Shown here piece after piece: positions 41,913 to 50,089 of a stretch of DNA of 64,000 bases. The notes under the pieces are model-generated. The model saw only the letters and a list, made by a program, of their open reading frames with translations, did no database searches and was not told where the DNA came from. How positions within the stretch are numbered: position 1 is the first letter of the stretch; every line of letters starts with the position of its first letter. This DNA is from a virus. Position numbers and translations under genes: made by a program. The stretch covers positions 1-64,000 of the IMG/VR virus record IMGVR_UViG_3300025030_000093. One strand, written 5' to 3'.

Positions 41913-42825
41913 AACCGCCGGTCGACCCGAAGATACCCCGCGGGTCGGCCCACCCGGCACTGAAACGCATACGGTTTTTGAACTTTGCATTGTCCGTACC
42001 GAAGTCGTTCTCCTTCGCTCCGCCGAACTCATCGGCGTCACGCTGAACGTAGATCAGGCCGTAAGGTACGTTGGTCTGCAAGAACCAAGCATCACTGTCA
42101 GTCAGATACTTCCACACGACAAAGCCGTCGGGAATTGCATTCTGCGCCCGCAGGGCATTGATCGCGTTGTTGGCCGTATCGTTCTGGTTGGTGCTCTTGA
42201 GAATGCGCGGGGCCTCGAACTGATTTGCGTTTGCCACAATCAGCTTACGGGCCTGAGCCTGAATCTTGATACCCCGGTCGTTCGCGTAGTCACCAATATT
42301 GACACAAGCCTGTTCAAGAGAAGTCTCTGACAGGTCGGCATCGACAGTCAGTTTGTTGCTGTAGGTCCCGCCACTCTTATTGACGTGCGAGACTGAAAGC
42401 AGAACAACACCATCACCGCCGGTATAACCGGAGGTCGTAGCCCGATTCAGGACGTTGGCAAGCACCGTCTCGCGGGAAGCGACACCGGCAAAGGCCAGTG
42501 ACACGGCTTGCTGCTTCATAATGTTGTACTGCTCGTCATCGTTCATTTCGCGGGTTACAATGAATCCGCTCTGATACACGACGTGGGTGAAACGACTGAC
42601 GAACCCCTGCTGCATCGTATCGAAGGACATTTCTCCGCCTTCGGTTTTGACGGGGTAGAGGCCGTAGCCAGTTACGCCGACAAATTCCTCAAAATTCTTG
42701 TCGGATGTTTCATTCTGGAAGATGGTTTTGCCAACTTCCGCATCTTTGGGATACGCTTCGCCATACCAGGCTTTAATTCCCGGCTCCAGCGATTTGCCCC
42801 AATTGCTTGTAGTCTGAACAGCCAT
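41911..42825 (-). CDS. Major capsid protein
   Basis: This 304-residue protein fits an HK97-fold capsid protein. It has an N-terminal arm (GIKAWYGEAYPKDAEVGKTI), a segment VSRFTHVVYQSGFIVTREMND, a central domain with QARKLIVANANQFEAPRIL, and the closing strand FKNRMRFSAGWADPRGIFG. It is flanked by the head stabilisation protein and scaffold genes. The start follows AAAGGAGATTAACC. Confidence 0.82.
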   Translation of the reverse strand: MAVQTTSNWGKSLEPGIKAWYGEAYPKDAEVGKTIFQNETSDKNFEEFVGVTGYGLYPVKTEGGEMSFDTMQQGFVSRFTHVVYQSGFIVTREMNDDEQYNIMKQQAVSLAFAGVASRETVLANVLNRATTSGYTGGDGVVLLSVSHVNKSGGTYSNKLTVDADLSETSLEQACVNIGDYANDRGIKIQAQARKLIVANANQFEAPRILKSTNQNDTANNAINALRAQNAIPDGFVVWKYLTDSDAWFLQTNVPYGLIYVQRDADEFGGAKENDFGTDNAKFKNRMRFSAGWADPRGIFGSTGG

Positions 42826-42850
42826 TGGTTAATCTCCTTTGGGCCGTGAA

Positions 42851-43435
42851 TTAGTTATGGACGCCTGTGAAGTTACCCTCAGCCGCATTACCAGCACCGT
42901 AAGCATGCAGGTTATAACGAACTTCGAGCTTCGCATTCGCGCCTAGCGCGTTATCTTCTCTGTTAAGCAGACGGTAAATCTGGAATATCAGCGTTTCGGT
43001 CGTGTCGATAGTGCTCTGGTCGATTTCCTGACCCGAAGCGCCGCTGGTCGTGCTGGTCCCAGCATCGGTCAGACTGGCGTTAGCGCCGATGTCGCCATCC
43101 TCAAACGTACCGGAACTCTGTGCAAGCAGAATCAGGTCGGGAGAATCAGCGATATAGACATAACCGCTGGTCGAAGCCGGAAGATACAGACGGTTCGGCG
43201 CATCGGGATCGTACTTAAAAGCTACGACCGGGCCGACCGGAATCGTCGAGGCAGTAGCTAGGTAGACTTCGGGCACTTTGACAGAGGCGGTATTAGCCAC
43301 CAGTGACATCATGCACCCTACGCCTACAGCGGCTACGCTGTTAGACGAATCAATGTAATACTCGTTGATGAGAATAGGCCCGCCGCTCAGTCGCCTGAGA
43401 GGCATAAACCCATTAACAATATCCGAATTTGCCAC
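42851..43435 (-). CDS. Head decoration or stabilisation protein
   Basis: This 194-residue protein is beta-rich (RRLSGGPILINEYYIDS, PVGPVVAFKYDPD) with a flexible Ser/Thr/Gly centre and a YRLLNREDN motif. Its position next to the capsid gene is typical for a capsid cement or fibre protein. Confidence 0.62.
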   Translation of the reverse strand: MANSDIVNGFMPLRRLSGGPILINEYYIDSSNSVAAVGVGCMMSLVANTASVKVPEVYLATASTIPVGPVVAFKYDPDAPNRLYLPASTSGYVYIADSPDLILLAQSSGTFEDGDIGANASLTDAGTSTTSGASGQEIDQSTIDTTETLIFQIYRLLNREDNALGANAKLEVRYNLHAYGAGNAAEGNFTGVHN

Positions 43436-43468
43436 TTTTAAAGCTCCAATGATTAAACAAAACGAAAG

Positions 43469-44110
43469 TTATCTGGAAAGTACCTGTGGGGTAGTGACAT
43501 TAACCGTCATGCCAGTACCCTGAATACCCGGCACTTCTGCCGATCTCCGCATCTGTTTGTCGATTACATCCAGTTTCGCATTGTAGGCGGCCTTATCCTC
43601 ATCGTGCAATACCTTCTCGATAACCATAAGATAAAGTTTGCCGCCGTTGCCTGCTGGCATTTCAACGAACGATCCTAATGATCCGGGTCGATTAACGTCG
43701 CCAGAAACAGGCGTATGCGTAGCATCGTTGGTAACAAAATCCCAGCCTTTATCCGCTCTTTCGCGGAGTCTCTTGCCGCCAAGTTCGGGATTGTCCAATA
43801 CCCACCGCCCGACATAACCCGGCGGTATGCGGGCATCCAGCGGACTACGCGCTCCAACCTCGGCCCTTTTCTTGCGCTTTTCGGCCAGTCTATCCGGCCT
43901 GCTCTGTACTGCGGTTGCACCCTCTGAGTGCGACTCTTGTTCTGTTATAGCCTGTACTTTCATTTCTCTCAATGCAAATCCACCCATGTAAGGGATAACT
44001 TCAGTTGTAATACCTGAGTCTTTCATAATTTCGTCGGCTCTGGTTTTCGCGGCGAAATCAGTCTTGAAAGGCGTACTCTTTTGGGTTAAGTGAATCCTGG
44101 CCTCTGCCAT
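43469..44110 (-). CDS. Head-region protein with a small polyvalent-type domain
   Basis: The 213-residue protein begins with TPFKTDFAAKTRADEIM and GGFALRE, matching a module inside the 2129-residue ejection protein (NPFKTQQAAQRKANELG, GGYAVRQ). A basic linker and a PPGYVGRWVLDNPELGGKRL segment follow. Proteins like this lie between scaffold and capsid genes in other phages. Function is unknown. Confidence 0.6.
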   Translation of the reverse strand: MAEARIHLTQKSTPFKTDFAAKTRADEIMKDSGITTEVIPYMGGFALREMKVQAITEQESHSEGATAVQSRPDRLAEKRKKRAEVGARSPLDARIPPGYVGRWVLDNPELGGKRLRERADKGWDFVTNDATHTPVSGDVNRPGSLGSFVEMPAGNGGKLYLMVIEKVLHDEDKAAYNAKLDVIDKQMRRSAEVPGIQGTGMTVNVTTPQVLSR

Positions 44111-44112
44111 TG

Positions 44113-45114
44113 TTAGCTCTCCTGTTGATAAAGTAAATCGACATACGCTTGGTTGTCCTTAAAAGCGCCGCGAACTACAAACGCTTTGCACTTTTGCTTT
44201 TCATCATCGCTTAAATCATTGAACGTCTTTTTCTTACTACCTCCCGGCGTACCGCCTCCGACTGCGGAAAATTCGCGCTGTTGCTTAGGCGGAGCAAACT
44301 GCTTCTCCGCATTCGTGCGATATTCGGTAACGCCTTTGTCTACTTCTGCTAATATCTGTTCCCAAGTCCAATCGGTATGTTCCTTACCCAATTCGGTGGA
44401 GCGTGTATCCGCGAATAGTGTCATTGCAGCGTATAACGGATTCTTCAGATCACCGTACCAAGAATCATTCTTACCTAACCAACGTTGAACGGTCGGTGAA
44501 TTTGCGCCGGTAGCCGGACCCTCCGAAGTGGACTCTTGCCCTTCTCCTGATTCTTCAACTTCTTCCGCCTTTAATTCTCCGGTCAGGGCCACGATCTTCT
44601 TGTTAATATCAAGAACGGCAACCTTGTCGCCCTCACCGGCAGCCGCCGCCAAATTCCCTTCCAGTTCCTTCAGTAGATTTTCCCGCGCATTCTTCTCGGC
44701 CTCTTTCACGCGCCTGTCCGCCGCCTCCTGTCGCTCGTGCATTGCGCGAACCGTCTTGGCCGTTTCGTCCACTTGCTTCTGTAGTTCCTTGTCGCGCTTC
44801 CGGTAGGCGTCCGAAATGCCTTTCTGGTTCTTCACAAAGGTTTTCGGATCGACCCACTGCTTACCCTTATTTTCGGAGTCGGCCTCAAATTCTTCCTTGG
44901 GCCGCCAGCCCCAATCGAGGGCTATTTCCTCAACGTCACTCGGTGTTGCTTTTACTTCTTTCTGCTGTTCTTCTTCATGTGCGGCATTTTCATCTTTTTT
45001 GCCGCCTTCATCGCCGGACTCTTGCACTTTACCGCCATCTTTCGCAGCCTCCTCGATTTCTTTCTTCAGCGCCTCTTTGGCTTGCTCTTTAGTTGTCGTT
45101 CCGATCTCAGCCAC
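44113..45114 (-). CDS. Scaffold protein
   Basis: This 333-residue protein has the features of a scaffold. It is highly charged, with a Glu- and Lys-rich N-terminus, then a DWGWRPKEEFE segment. A long coiled coil (RKRDKELQKQVDETAK onward, about 100-170) and a compact basic C-terminus (KKKTFNDLSDDEKQK) follow. It is coupled to GroES upstream by an 8-base overlap. Confidence 0.75.
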   Translation of the reverse strand: MAEIGTTTKEQAKEALKKEIEEAAKDGGKVQESGDEGGKKDENAAHEEEQQKEVKATPSDVEEIALDWGWRPKEEFEADSENKGKQWVDPKTFVKNQKGISDAYRKRDKELQKQVDETAKTVRAMHERQEAADRRVKEAEKNARENLLKELEGNLAAAAGEGDKVAVLDINKKIVALTGELKAEEVEESGEGQESTSEGPATGANSPTVQRWLGKNDSWYGDLKNPLYAAMTLFADTRSTELGKEHTDWTWEQILAEVDKGVTEYRTNAEKQFAPPKQQREFSAVGGGTPGGSKKKTFNDLSDDEKQKCKAFVVRGAFKDNQAYVDLLYQQES

Positions 45115-45475
45115 TTACGGCCTCCTCGCCTGCCGTGAACTCCGTACCTTCTTCGGCGTCACGCCAGACCATGTTTATATCCTGATCGTTGATTACACGA
45201 AAACCTACTCCGTTTTCGTCTTTGAAGGTTAATCCTGCGTACTGGTTATAAAGAATCTTATCACCACGCTTGAGTCCAAGTTCCTTCATCGTCTTGCCGT
45301 CAAAGTGCATCCCCGCCGTCGGACCCCAATCAACTAACTCGCCCCGGTTCCATGCGTACTGCTGAACATCAGTTACCGATTCGGGAATCTCGATATGGCT
45401 GTACCTTTTTTTCAGATCATCCTGTAAATCCATCGGCTTAACTAAAACACGATGGCCTATCGGAACCCACGGCAT
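45107..45475 (-). CDS. Phage GroES-like co-chaperonin
   Basis: The 122-residue product starts PWVPIGHRVLVKPM, the first strands of Cpn10. It continues with RGELVDWGPTAGM, LKRGDKILYNQYAGLTF and FRVINDQDINMVW, the closing strands of the GroES barrel. I start at 45475 behind AAAGGAGG. Phage GroES proteins cap host GroEL to fold the capsid protein, which fits its place as the first gene of the head operon. Confidence 0.82.
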   Translation of the reverse strand: MPWVPIGHRVLVKPMDLQDDLKKRYSHIEIPESVTDVQQYAWNRGELVDWGPTAGMHFDGKTMKELGLKRGDKILYNQYAGLTFKDENGVGFRVINDQDINMVWRDAEEGTEFTAGEEAVSG

Positions 45476-45500
45476 ACAACCCTCCTTTGAAGGCACTGGT

Positions 45501-45538
45501 AAAACAAAAAGGCCCGAACTGAATTAACAGTCCGGGCC
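45501..45538 (-). terminator. Terminator directly upstream of GroES
   Basis: On the minus strand GGCCCGGACTG pairs with CAGTTCGGGCC around a six-base loop, followed by TTTTTGTTTT (45510-45501). A plus-strand mismatch (A45517/C45532) becomes a G-U pair in leftward RNA. The T-run ends only 26 bases before the GroES start codon. Confidence 0.88.
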
Positions 45539-45594
45539 GTAGAGTAATCCGCCGAAGCGAATCTATACAGTAACCGTATATTTTGGTTGCGGGA

Positions 45595-45710
45595 GTCGGT
45601 ATCGCGCCGACCAGAACGGGCTTATGGGACCCGTCGGGACACTTGTCCGTCCCGCCTTATTTTTAATTTACGCCAAGCCTACGATGTGGGTCGCGCCCCT
45701 CGGCTTGGCG
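45595..45710 (-). ncRNA. Cluster of four GC-rich hairpins, candidate structured RNA
   Basis: The 319 bases between 45476 and 45794 hold no gene. They contain, besides the terminator, GTCGG-N7-CCGAC (45595-45611), ACGGG-N9-CCCGT (45616-45634), CGGGAC-N8-GTCCCG (45635-45654, followed by CCTTATTTTT on the plus strand) and the 9-bp CGCCAAGCC/GGCTTGGCG (45671-45710). Stems two and three abut. The transcribed strand is uncertain; the plus-strand T-run could make the third stem a terminator. Confidence 0.5.
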
Positions 45711-45794
45711 CACGAACGGAGGTGCTTATGAGCTAATGCACTTCAATCCATAATACACTGGGACGTAAAAGTCAAGATGTAGGCAATATTATTT

Positions 45795-45986
45795 TTAATC
45801 TTCCATAACAAACTTCAGTCCATTCGGCAAAATCTTTGTACTCTCCGGCTGAAGAACATTAAATTGCGGTACACCGAATCCGCCCTGATTCATGTGAATG
45901 TCGAGCATAATGTGGGCCGTGCAACGCTGTTGCTTCTTCTCATCCAGATACGCGTCGATCAAGGCCATGACTTCGTTCTTAGTCAT
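45795..45986 (-). CDS. Small hypothetical protein
   Basis: This 63-residue protein starts MTKNEVMALIDAYLDEKKQ and has a HIMLDIHMNQGGFGVPQF segment. It is the last gene of the accessory set before the hairpin cluster. No family is recognised. Confidence 0.6.
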   Translation of the reverse strand: MTKNEVMALIDAYLDEKKQQRCTAHIMLDIHMNQGGFGVPQFNVLQPESTKILPNGLKFVMED

Positions 45987-46238
45987 TTAAGCGGCGTCCC
46001 TTTTTGCCAAGCACCATGCACCGTATATCAAGCAGAACAGTGTAAATATTCCAAGATAAAAGATCAATTTGGGTACGTCCCCACTTTTAGTTTTAGAACA
46101 TACCGCATTCGACCATTCAGGCAAGGTTGTATAGTCAAGAGGATATTGTTCGGTTATCGGCGCGTCGGTTAGCGACCAACGCGGAACACCATAACCATCA
46201 GTATAAATCTCGGAACAAGTAGTAGCTGTGGCTGTCAT
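45987..46238 (-). CDS. Protein with C-terminal membrane anchor
   Basis: This 83-residue protein ends in one hydrophobic helix (LIFYLGIFTLFCLIYGAW). The N-terminal part contains two cysteines and many Tyr and Thr. It overlaps the upstream gene by 4 bases. Role unknown. Confidence 0.58.
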   Translation of the reverse strand: MTATATTCSEIYTDGYGVPRWSLTDAPITEQYPLDYTTLPEWSNAVCSKTKSGDVPKLIFYLGIFTLFCLIYGAWCLAKRDAA

Positions 46239-46486
46239 TTCAGGTATCTCAGTTTCTTGACGGCCACAAGAGGTATGTCGGTAACACCATCTACCATTAA
46301 TCCTGACGGTTGCTTATAGTAAGTCGCCAGAATACGAATAGCCTTTTTACTTTTCTCATACAAAAATCCAATAGAACGGCATAGTATCGGGTCGGAATCC
46401 GGCAGTTCATCTTCTCGCTTCCAACCCGACGTAACGACAGAGGACGAATCTATCCACTCGACATACACCGACCTATACTTTTTCAT
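46235..46486 (-). CDS. Small conserved phage protein
   Basis: I start at 46486 behind GGAGGG. The 83-residue product has the pattern VYVEWIDSSSVVTSGW, then LCRSIGFLYEKSKKAI and IPLVAVKKLRYL. I recall similar single-domain proteins in many phages, with no known role. Confidence 0.65.
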   Translation of the reverse strand: MKKYRSVYVEWIDSSSVVTSGWKREDELPDSDPILCRSIGFLYEKSKKAIRILATYYKQPSGLMVDGVTDIPLVAVKKLRYLK

Positions 46487-46872
46487 TTTCCCTCCATTGG
46501 CGCTTCGTGTAATCCTAATCGTTGCGCTTTCCTCATAACTTTTCTTCCCCAATCCATGCAATTTTTCTGACGCGCCGTTTTCGCGTATTGCCCCGGTTCA
46601 AAACAATTCAAAAGCGCGAATAACACTTTGTATAGTTCAAAAGAAATGCCGTGGTTTTCTTTGCGCCCCTTAATATCCCATTCAGCCGTTAAGTCGGTTT
46701 CTTGCCCCAAGAATGTACAATCCTTCTTAACTTGTAAATCCCGGCTACCAATCTTCAGTATTATTCCACCATCTTCCAAAACTCTCGACCGCACAAAGCC
46801 CAACGGCATGAACGGTGAAGTAAAGCAATTATTAATCGAGTTGACGAGATTTGTTGCTTCTTTCTTAGTCAT
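46483..46872 (-). CDS. Hypothetical protein
   Basis: I start at 46872 (MTKKEATNLVNSINN) because GGAGGC lies just upstream. The 129-residue product has a beta-rich first half (DGGIILKIGSRDLQV) and a helical end. No family is recognised. Confidence 0.6.
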   Translation of the reverse strand: MTKKEATNLVNSINNCFTSPFMPLGFVRSRVLEDGGIILKIGSRDLQVKKDCTFLGQETDLTAEWDIKGRKENHGISFELYKVLFALLNCFEPGQYAKTARQKNCMDWGRKVMRKAQRLGLHEAPMEGK

Positions 46873-46899
46873 TTCTGCCTCCATAAGCATCATAGAGAG

Positions 46900-47100
46900 T
46901 TAATGAGACCCGGAATAATCTTCCTGAACGACAAAGTTTACTGTTTCTGTTATATAACCACAGCCGCATTCCACAGACAACGGGAAACGCTTGTTCTTTG
47001 GGACTTCTATTACCATCCATTGCCTACATCCAGAGCATTGCAAAACAATCGCGGCTCCCTTTGTGGATATAGCCGTTGGCAAATAAGTATCACCCTTCAT
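46900..47100 (-). CDS. Zinc-ribbon protein
   Basis: The ATG at 47100 overlaps the previous stop. The 66-residue product has CSGC and CGCG pairs typical of a zinc ribbon (VLQCSGCRQW, VECGCGYI). Function is unknown. Confidence 0.6.
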   Translation of the reverse strand: MKGDTYLPTAISTKGAAIVLQCSGCRQWMVIEVPKNKRFPLSVECGCGYITETVNFVVQEDYSGSH

Positions 47101-47264
47101 TTCTTGGCAAGCTCCCTCCATATATCGGCGTGTCGTTTAAGAAACCTATGAATCCATTTTTGCTTCCAAGGCCAAATCACAGGGTCGCGTCGATCAAACC
47201 AAGCTTCAGTAGTTAATTGCTCAAGGATTTCATTGTGTATTTGCTTGGATGAAGGCGCAACCAT
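47097..47264 (-). CDS. Small basic hypothetical protein
   Basis: The ATG at 47264 follows CAGGAGAG. The 55 residues are rich in Trp, His and Arg (AWFDRRDPVIWPWKQKW). It is linked to the next gene by an ATGA overlap. No family is recognised. Confidence 0.55.
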   Translation of the reverse strand: MVAPSSKQIHNEILEQLTTEAWFDRRDPVIWPWKQKWIHRFLKRHADIWRELAKK

Positions 47265-47383
47265 TATTTGCTCTCCTGAATAAAATTATTACCGGGGAAT
47301 CGGTCAATGCCATCCATATTAATTACGTTTGTGGTCGGCCCGGCCCCGCCATGAACTAAGACTACTCCGGCACACGTTGCCAC
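47264..47383 (-). CDS. Possible small protein with GTG start
   Basis: A GTG frame of 39 residues (CAGVVLVHGGAGPTTNVI) ends in a TAATG overlap with the next start. No good ribosome site is seen before the GTG. The operon-like fit and regular composition make it plausible. Confidence 0.4.
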   Translation of the reverse strand: MATCAGVVLVHGGAGPTTNVINMDGIDRFPGNNFIQESK

Positions 47384-47415
47384 TCTATTTTGAATTGATG
47401 TCGCCTATCCCCGGC

Positions 47416-47688
47416 TTATTCGCTTTCCTGTTCGGTGGATTCTTGTTCAGGTTTCGGAACAATCTTCTCTAATGCAAAAGTTAATGCCTTAATGTATCCA
47501 ACCGCATGAGCTAATTTAGCTTGCGTCTCATGTGCATTTTCGTAGCACAAAGCAGCACCTCCACCATTTCTATCCTTGGCTTGCGCCTTCTGTTCCTCCA
47601 GTTGCCGGAAGAACTCCCGCGTTGGCTCCATTTGCTTCCATGCCGCCCATGCTTCCGGCGGCAACGGCGGCCTCTGCTGACTCTCCAT
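47416..47688 (-). CDS. Helical protein overlapping the portal gene
   Basis: This 90-residue protein starts at 47688 behind AGGAGGG and overlaps the last 119 bases of the portal gene in another frame. It has a proline-rich start (RPPLPPEAWAAWKQME), a helical body and an acidic tail. A small head protein is possible. Confidence 0.6.
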   Translation of the reverse strand: MESQQRPPLPPEAWAAWKQMEPTREFFRQLEEQKAQAKDRNGGGAALCYENAHETQAKLAHAVGYIKALTFALEKIVPKPEQESTEQESE

Positions 47689-49789
47689 TTAACCCTCCTG
47701 TGGGTTTCTGTGATGATGCTGACGCGGCGGAAGATTGTTCGCCTTGCGCCTGAATGTTCATACGTTCAAGATCGAGTTTTACCTGTGAAATTAAATGATC
47801 CGCAAATGCCTTGTATTCCGCAAGTTGAGAACCAGCTTCCTTGGCCTCGGCGTTTGCCAGTTTGTAAATCGCATCGGCCTTGATCTGCAATATCTCGGCT
47901 TGTAACTTGGCCTCGATAGCGTCTATCTCCCTTTCCTTGACCGCTATTTCAGCCTGCTTCAATGCCATTTCGCCCTGTTTCAGTTGCACATCCGCTGGCG
48001 GCTGTTTCATTTCCTCATCGGAAGGCAGATAATCCTCGGAGTCCTCAATTTGTAAAGCATCGAGATACAACTTACCAGCCTTACGCATACGAGGATTTGA
48101 GATCGGAATTTGCAGAAAATCAAGTACCGCCTGCGCCTTCATAAGCCGCTGGGCGTCTGTCGCCTCTCGCGGATCGGCTACCGGCACAACATCCAGATCG
48201 TCGTCCTGATAATCCGCCTTGGCGACCTGATAAGCCTCATCATCCAGCATCCGGTTGTAATCCATATCTTCAAGGTATCGCCGGTTCAAGCGGTGAATCT
48301 TGCGGTATTCGTTTTTGAGGGAGTTGAACAGGCGTTCACGCACGGCGGTAAAGAACTTCGTCGCCTGTTCGATCAAGGCCAGTGTGGTCGTAGCTGGCTG
48401 ATCGGCTTGTTTGACATCACCAGACAAGACATCCACGGACTGTCCAAGGCGCTGACTGGATTCAATAATCAGTCCAAGTAATTCAAAAAGCGCGGGACTT
48501 GGCCCCTGGAAATTGAACGGAATAAACTTGCCGCGCAGATCATTACCACTGCCTTTATCGCGGGCTTGGAGCCATGTGCCCGGTTCAAGAACGAACTTAC
48601 CGGATTTGCGATTTGCCCCGAATATCTCAAGGTCATCTGATACCAGTCCGCCGCCTGCGTTCTGCAATGTTGCGGCGTCGAGCATCTGATTGATAATCGA
48701 ATTAACAACCTTGTTCGAGTGCCCCAAGAGACGGCCAAGGCCAATACCGTAAAAAGAACCATCTATGGAAGGCATGAAAAAGAATTTCGTGTAGTAACAT
48801 TCGGCGTCGATATATGTTACTTCGTTCTTTTTGTTCCACGCGATTGCTTCTTCTTCCCAGCGGGCGGTAATACGAAGAACCTTATTGGTCTTTTTATGCA
48901 CGAAGATATTTACCGGCTCCGCGTAGCCATCATCGTCCAAATCGTAACACCGGCTCTGTTCGAGAATCAGATATGGATTCTGACTATCCGTTCCACCGCC
49001 GGTCTTAGAATCGGCTTCACCTTCGCCTAAATCGACTTTCAGGAACTCACCAGTCCGTTGCTTAGTCGCCAGTTCATTCGGTGTAAGCTCGTATTCGTGG
49101 GTAATTCGCTTGGCAGTGTCGAGCGTTTTAGTCCAGTAATGCACCGTTACGTCGCTGGCCCGCAGGAACACTGACTCCGGTTTACCTTTCTCGACACACC
49201 AATAGGTTTTCTTAAAGCCAACGCCTGCCACAGCGTAATAGTGCAATAGAGAATCCATGTCCTCATACCAGCCGTCCATCTGTTCGGCAAGCTGGAAAGA
49301 CATGTGATCGCTGATACGGTCGGCCCGCTCAACTTTTTCATTTGTTTTCTTGCCTACAACCTTGGCTTTGACTACCATACCTTCGCGTACAACCGTCGGC
49401 AATGTACGGGAGGCAAACTGCACAGCACCCATCGAGACAAGCGGATAGACGATATTAGCCGCTTCGGCATGCGGGAAGGACTTCTTCTTGGCAATCATTG
49501 AAGCAAGTTGCATTGCTTCTTCATTCTGTTTGTCCCATTCCTCGCGGGACTTCTTATCCAGGTCGTATTCCGATACCACAAGCTGACCGAGCGTATCCAG
49601 AGTACCTTGCTCTATATCGTCAGCGATATTCTTCTTAGTCGTCCAATCCTTGAGTTTCTGGATATTCTTCGGCACAGAAGGCTGGAAGGATTGTTCCTGC
49701 GCCATCGGCATGGCCATCTGTGGTTCAGCGGCCATCATAGGCGCTTCAGGCTGCACCATAGGTTGTCCCATATTTCTTACGTCTATCAT
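47570..49789 (-). CDS. Portal protein
   Basis: This 739-residue protein has the features of a P22-type portal. A methionine- and proline-rich start is followed by the wing core (MSFQLAEQMDGWYEDMDSLL, then GFKKTYWC). Next come the clip and stem (YGIGLGRLLGHSNKVVNSI, ALFELLGLIIESSQRLGQS), a glutamine-rich coiled-coil barrel (LKQGEMALKQAEIAVKEREI) and a Gly/Ala tail. I use ATG 49789, nine bases after AGGA; a TTG two codons earlier is possible. It ends in TAG. Confidence 0.85.
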   Translation of the reverse strand: MIDVRNMGQPMVQPEAPMMAAEPQMAMPMAQEQSFQPSVPKNIQKLKDWTTKKNIADDIEQGTLDTLGQLVVSEYDLDKKSREEWDKQNEEAMQLASMIAKKKSFPHAEAANIVYPLVSMGAVQFASRTLPTVVREGMVVKAKVVGKKTNEKVERADRISDHMSFQLAEQMDGWYEDMDSLLHYYAVAGVGFKKTYWCVEKGKPESVFLRASDVTVHYWTKTLDTAKRITHEYELTPNELATKQRTGEFLKVDLGEGEADSKTGGGTDSQNPYLILEQSRCYDLDDDGYAEPVNIFVHKKTNKVLRITARWEEEAIAWNKKNEVTYIDAECYYTKFFFMPSIDGSFYGIGLGRLLGHSNKVVNSIINQMLDAATLQNAGGGLVSDDLEIFGANRKSGKFVLEPGTWLQARDKGSGNDLRGKFIPFNFQGPSPALFELLGLIIESSQRLGQSVDVLSGDVKQADQPATTTLALIEQATKFFTAVRERLFNSLKNEYRKIHRLNRRYLEDMDYNRMLDDEAYQVAKADYQDDDLDVVPVADPREATDAQRLMKAQAVLDFLQIPISNPRMRKAGKLYLDALQIEDSEDYLPSDEEMKQPPADVQLKQGEMALKQAEIAVKEREIDAIEAKLQAEILQIKADAIYKLANAEAKEAGSQLAEYKAFADHLISQVKLDLERMNIQAQGEQSSAASASSQKPTGGLNGESAEAAVAAGSMGGMEANGANAGVLPATGGTEGASQG

Positions 49790-49839
49790 ATTCAACTATC
49801 CTGTTTTTCGATAAGAGGCGGTCTATCCGCGAAACTGAT

Positions 49840-50088
49840 TTAATATCCTGTATCTGGCATAATATTATTTTTTCTTGCGCCTAATATTTCATGTAAAGCT
49901 TCTACTTCTGGTTGCATAAACAAGTCGTGTCCCTTTGCAGCATAAATCAATTTGTAGGATGCCCCACATTGACATATTCCATCTTTACCATTGGCCTCCT
50001 CGATGGGGCAAGAGAGTCCCACTCGAAACGTTACAATATTGCGGCAACCAGTACATTGAGACGCTAACGTATATAAATATTCTTCCAT
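49840..50088 (-). CDS. Zinc-ribbon protein inserted between terminase and portal
   Basis: The ATG at 50088 follows AGGATATTGAA. The 82-residue product has CTGC and CQCG pairs (residues about 12-15 and 38-41). Its last residues, DTGY, repeat the last residues of the terminase because a 15-bp direct repeat flanks the gene. That suggests it was added between two pre-existing genes. Confidence 0.62.
   Translation of the reverse strand: MEEYLYTLASQCTGCRNIVTFRVGLSCPIEEANGKDGICQCGASYKLIYAAKGHDLFMQPEVEALHEILGARKNNIMPDTGY
49842..49856. repeat. 15-bp direct repeat, copy 1
   Basis: AATATCCTGTATCTG occurs here and at 50092-50106, at the two ends of the small zinc-ribbon gene. It covers the shared DTGY codons and the AGGA of each ribosome site. 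Confidence 0.8.
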
Positions 50089-50089
50089 T

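Noticed and set aside
45735-45776. Leftward promoter TTGACT...TATTAT
   Set aside because: The spacer is only 14 bases, too short for a normal promoter.
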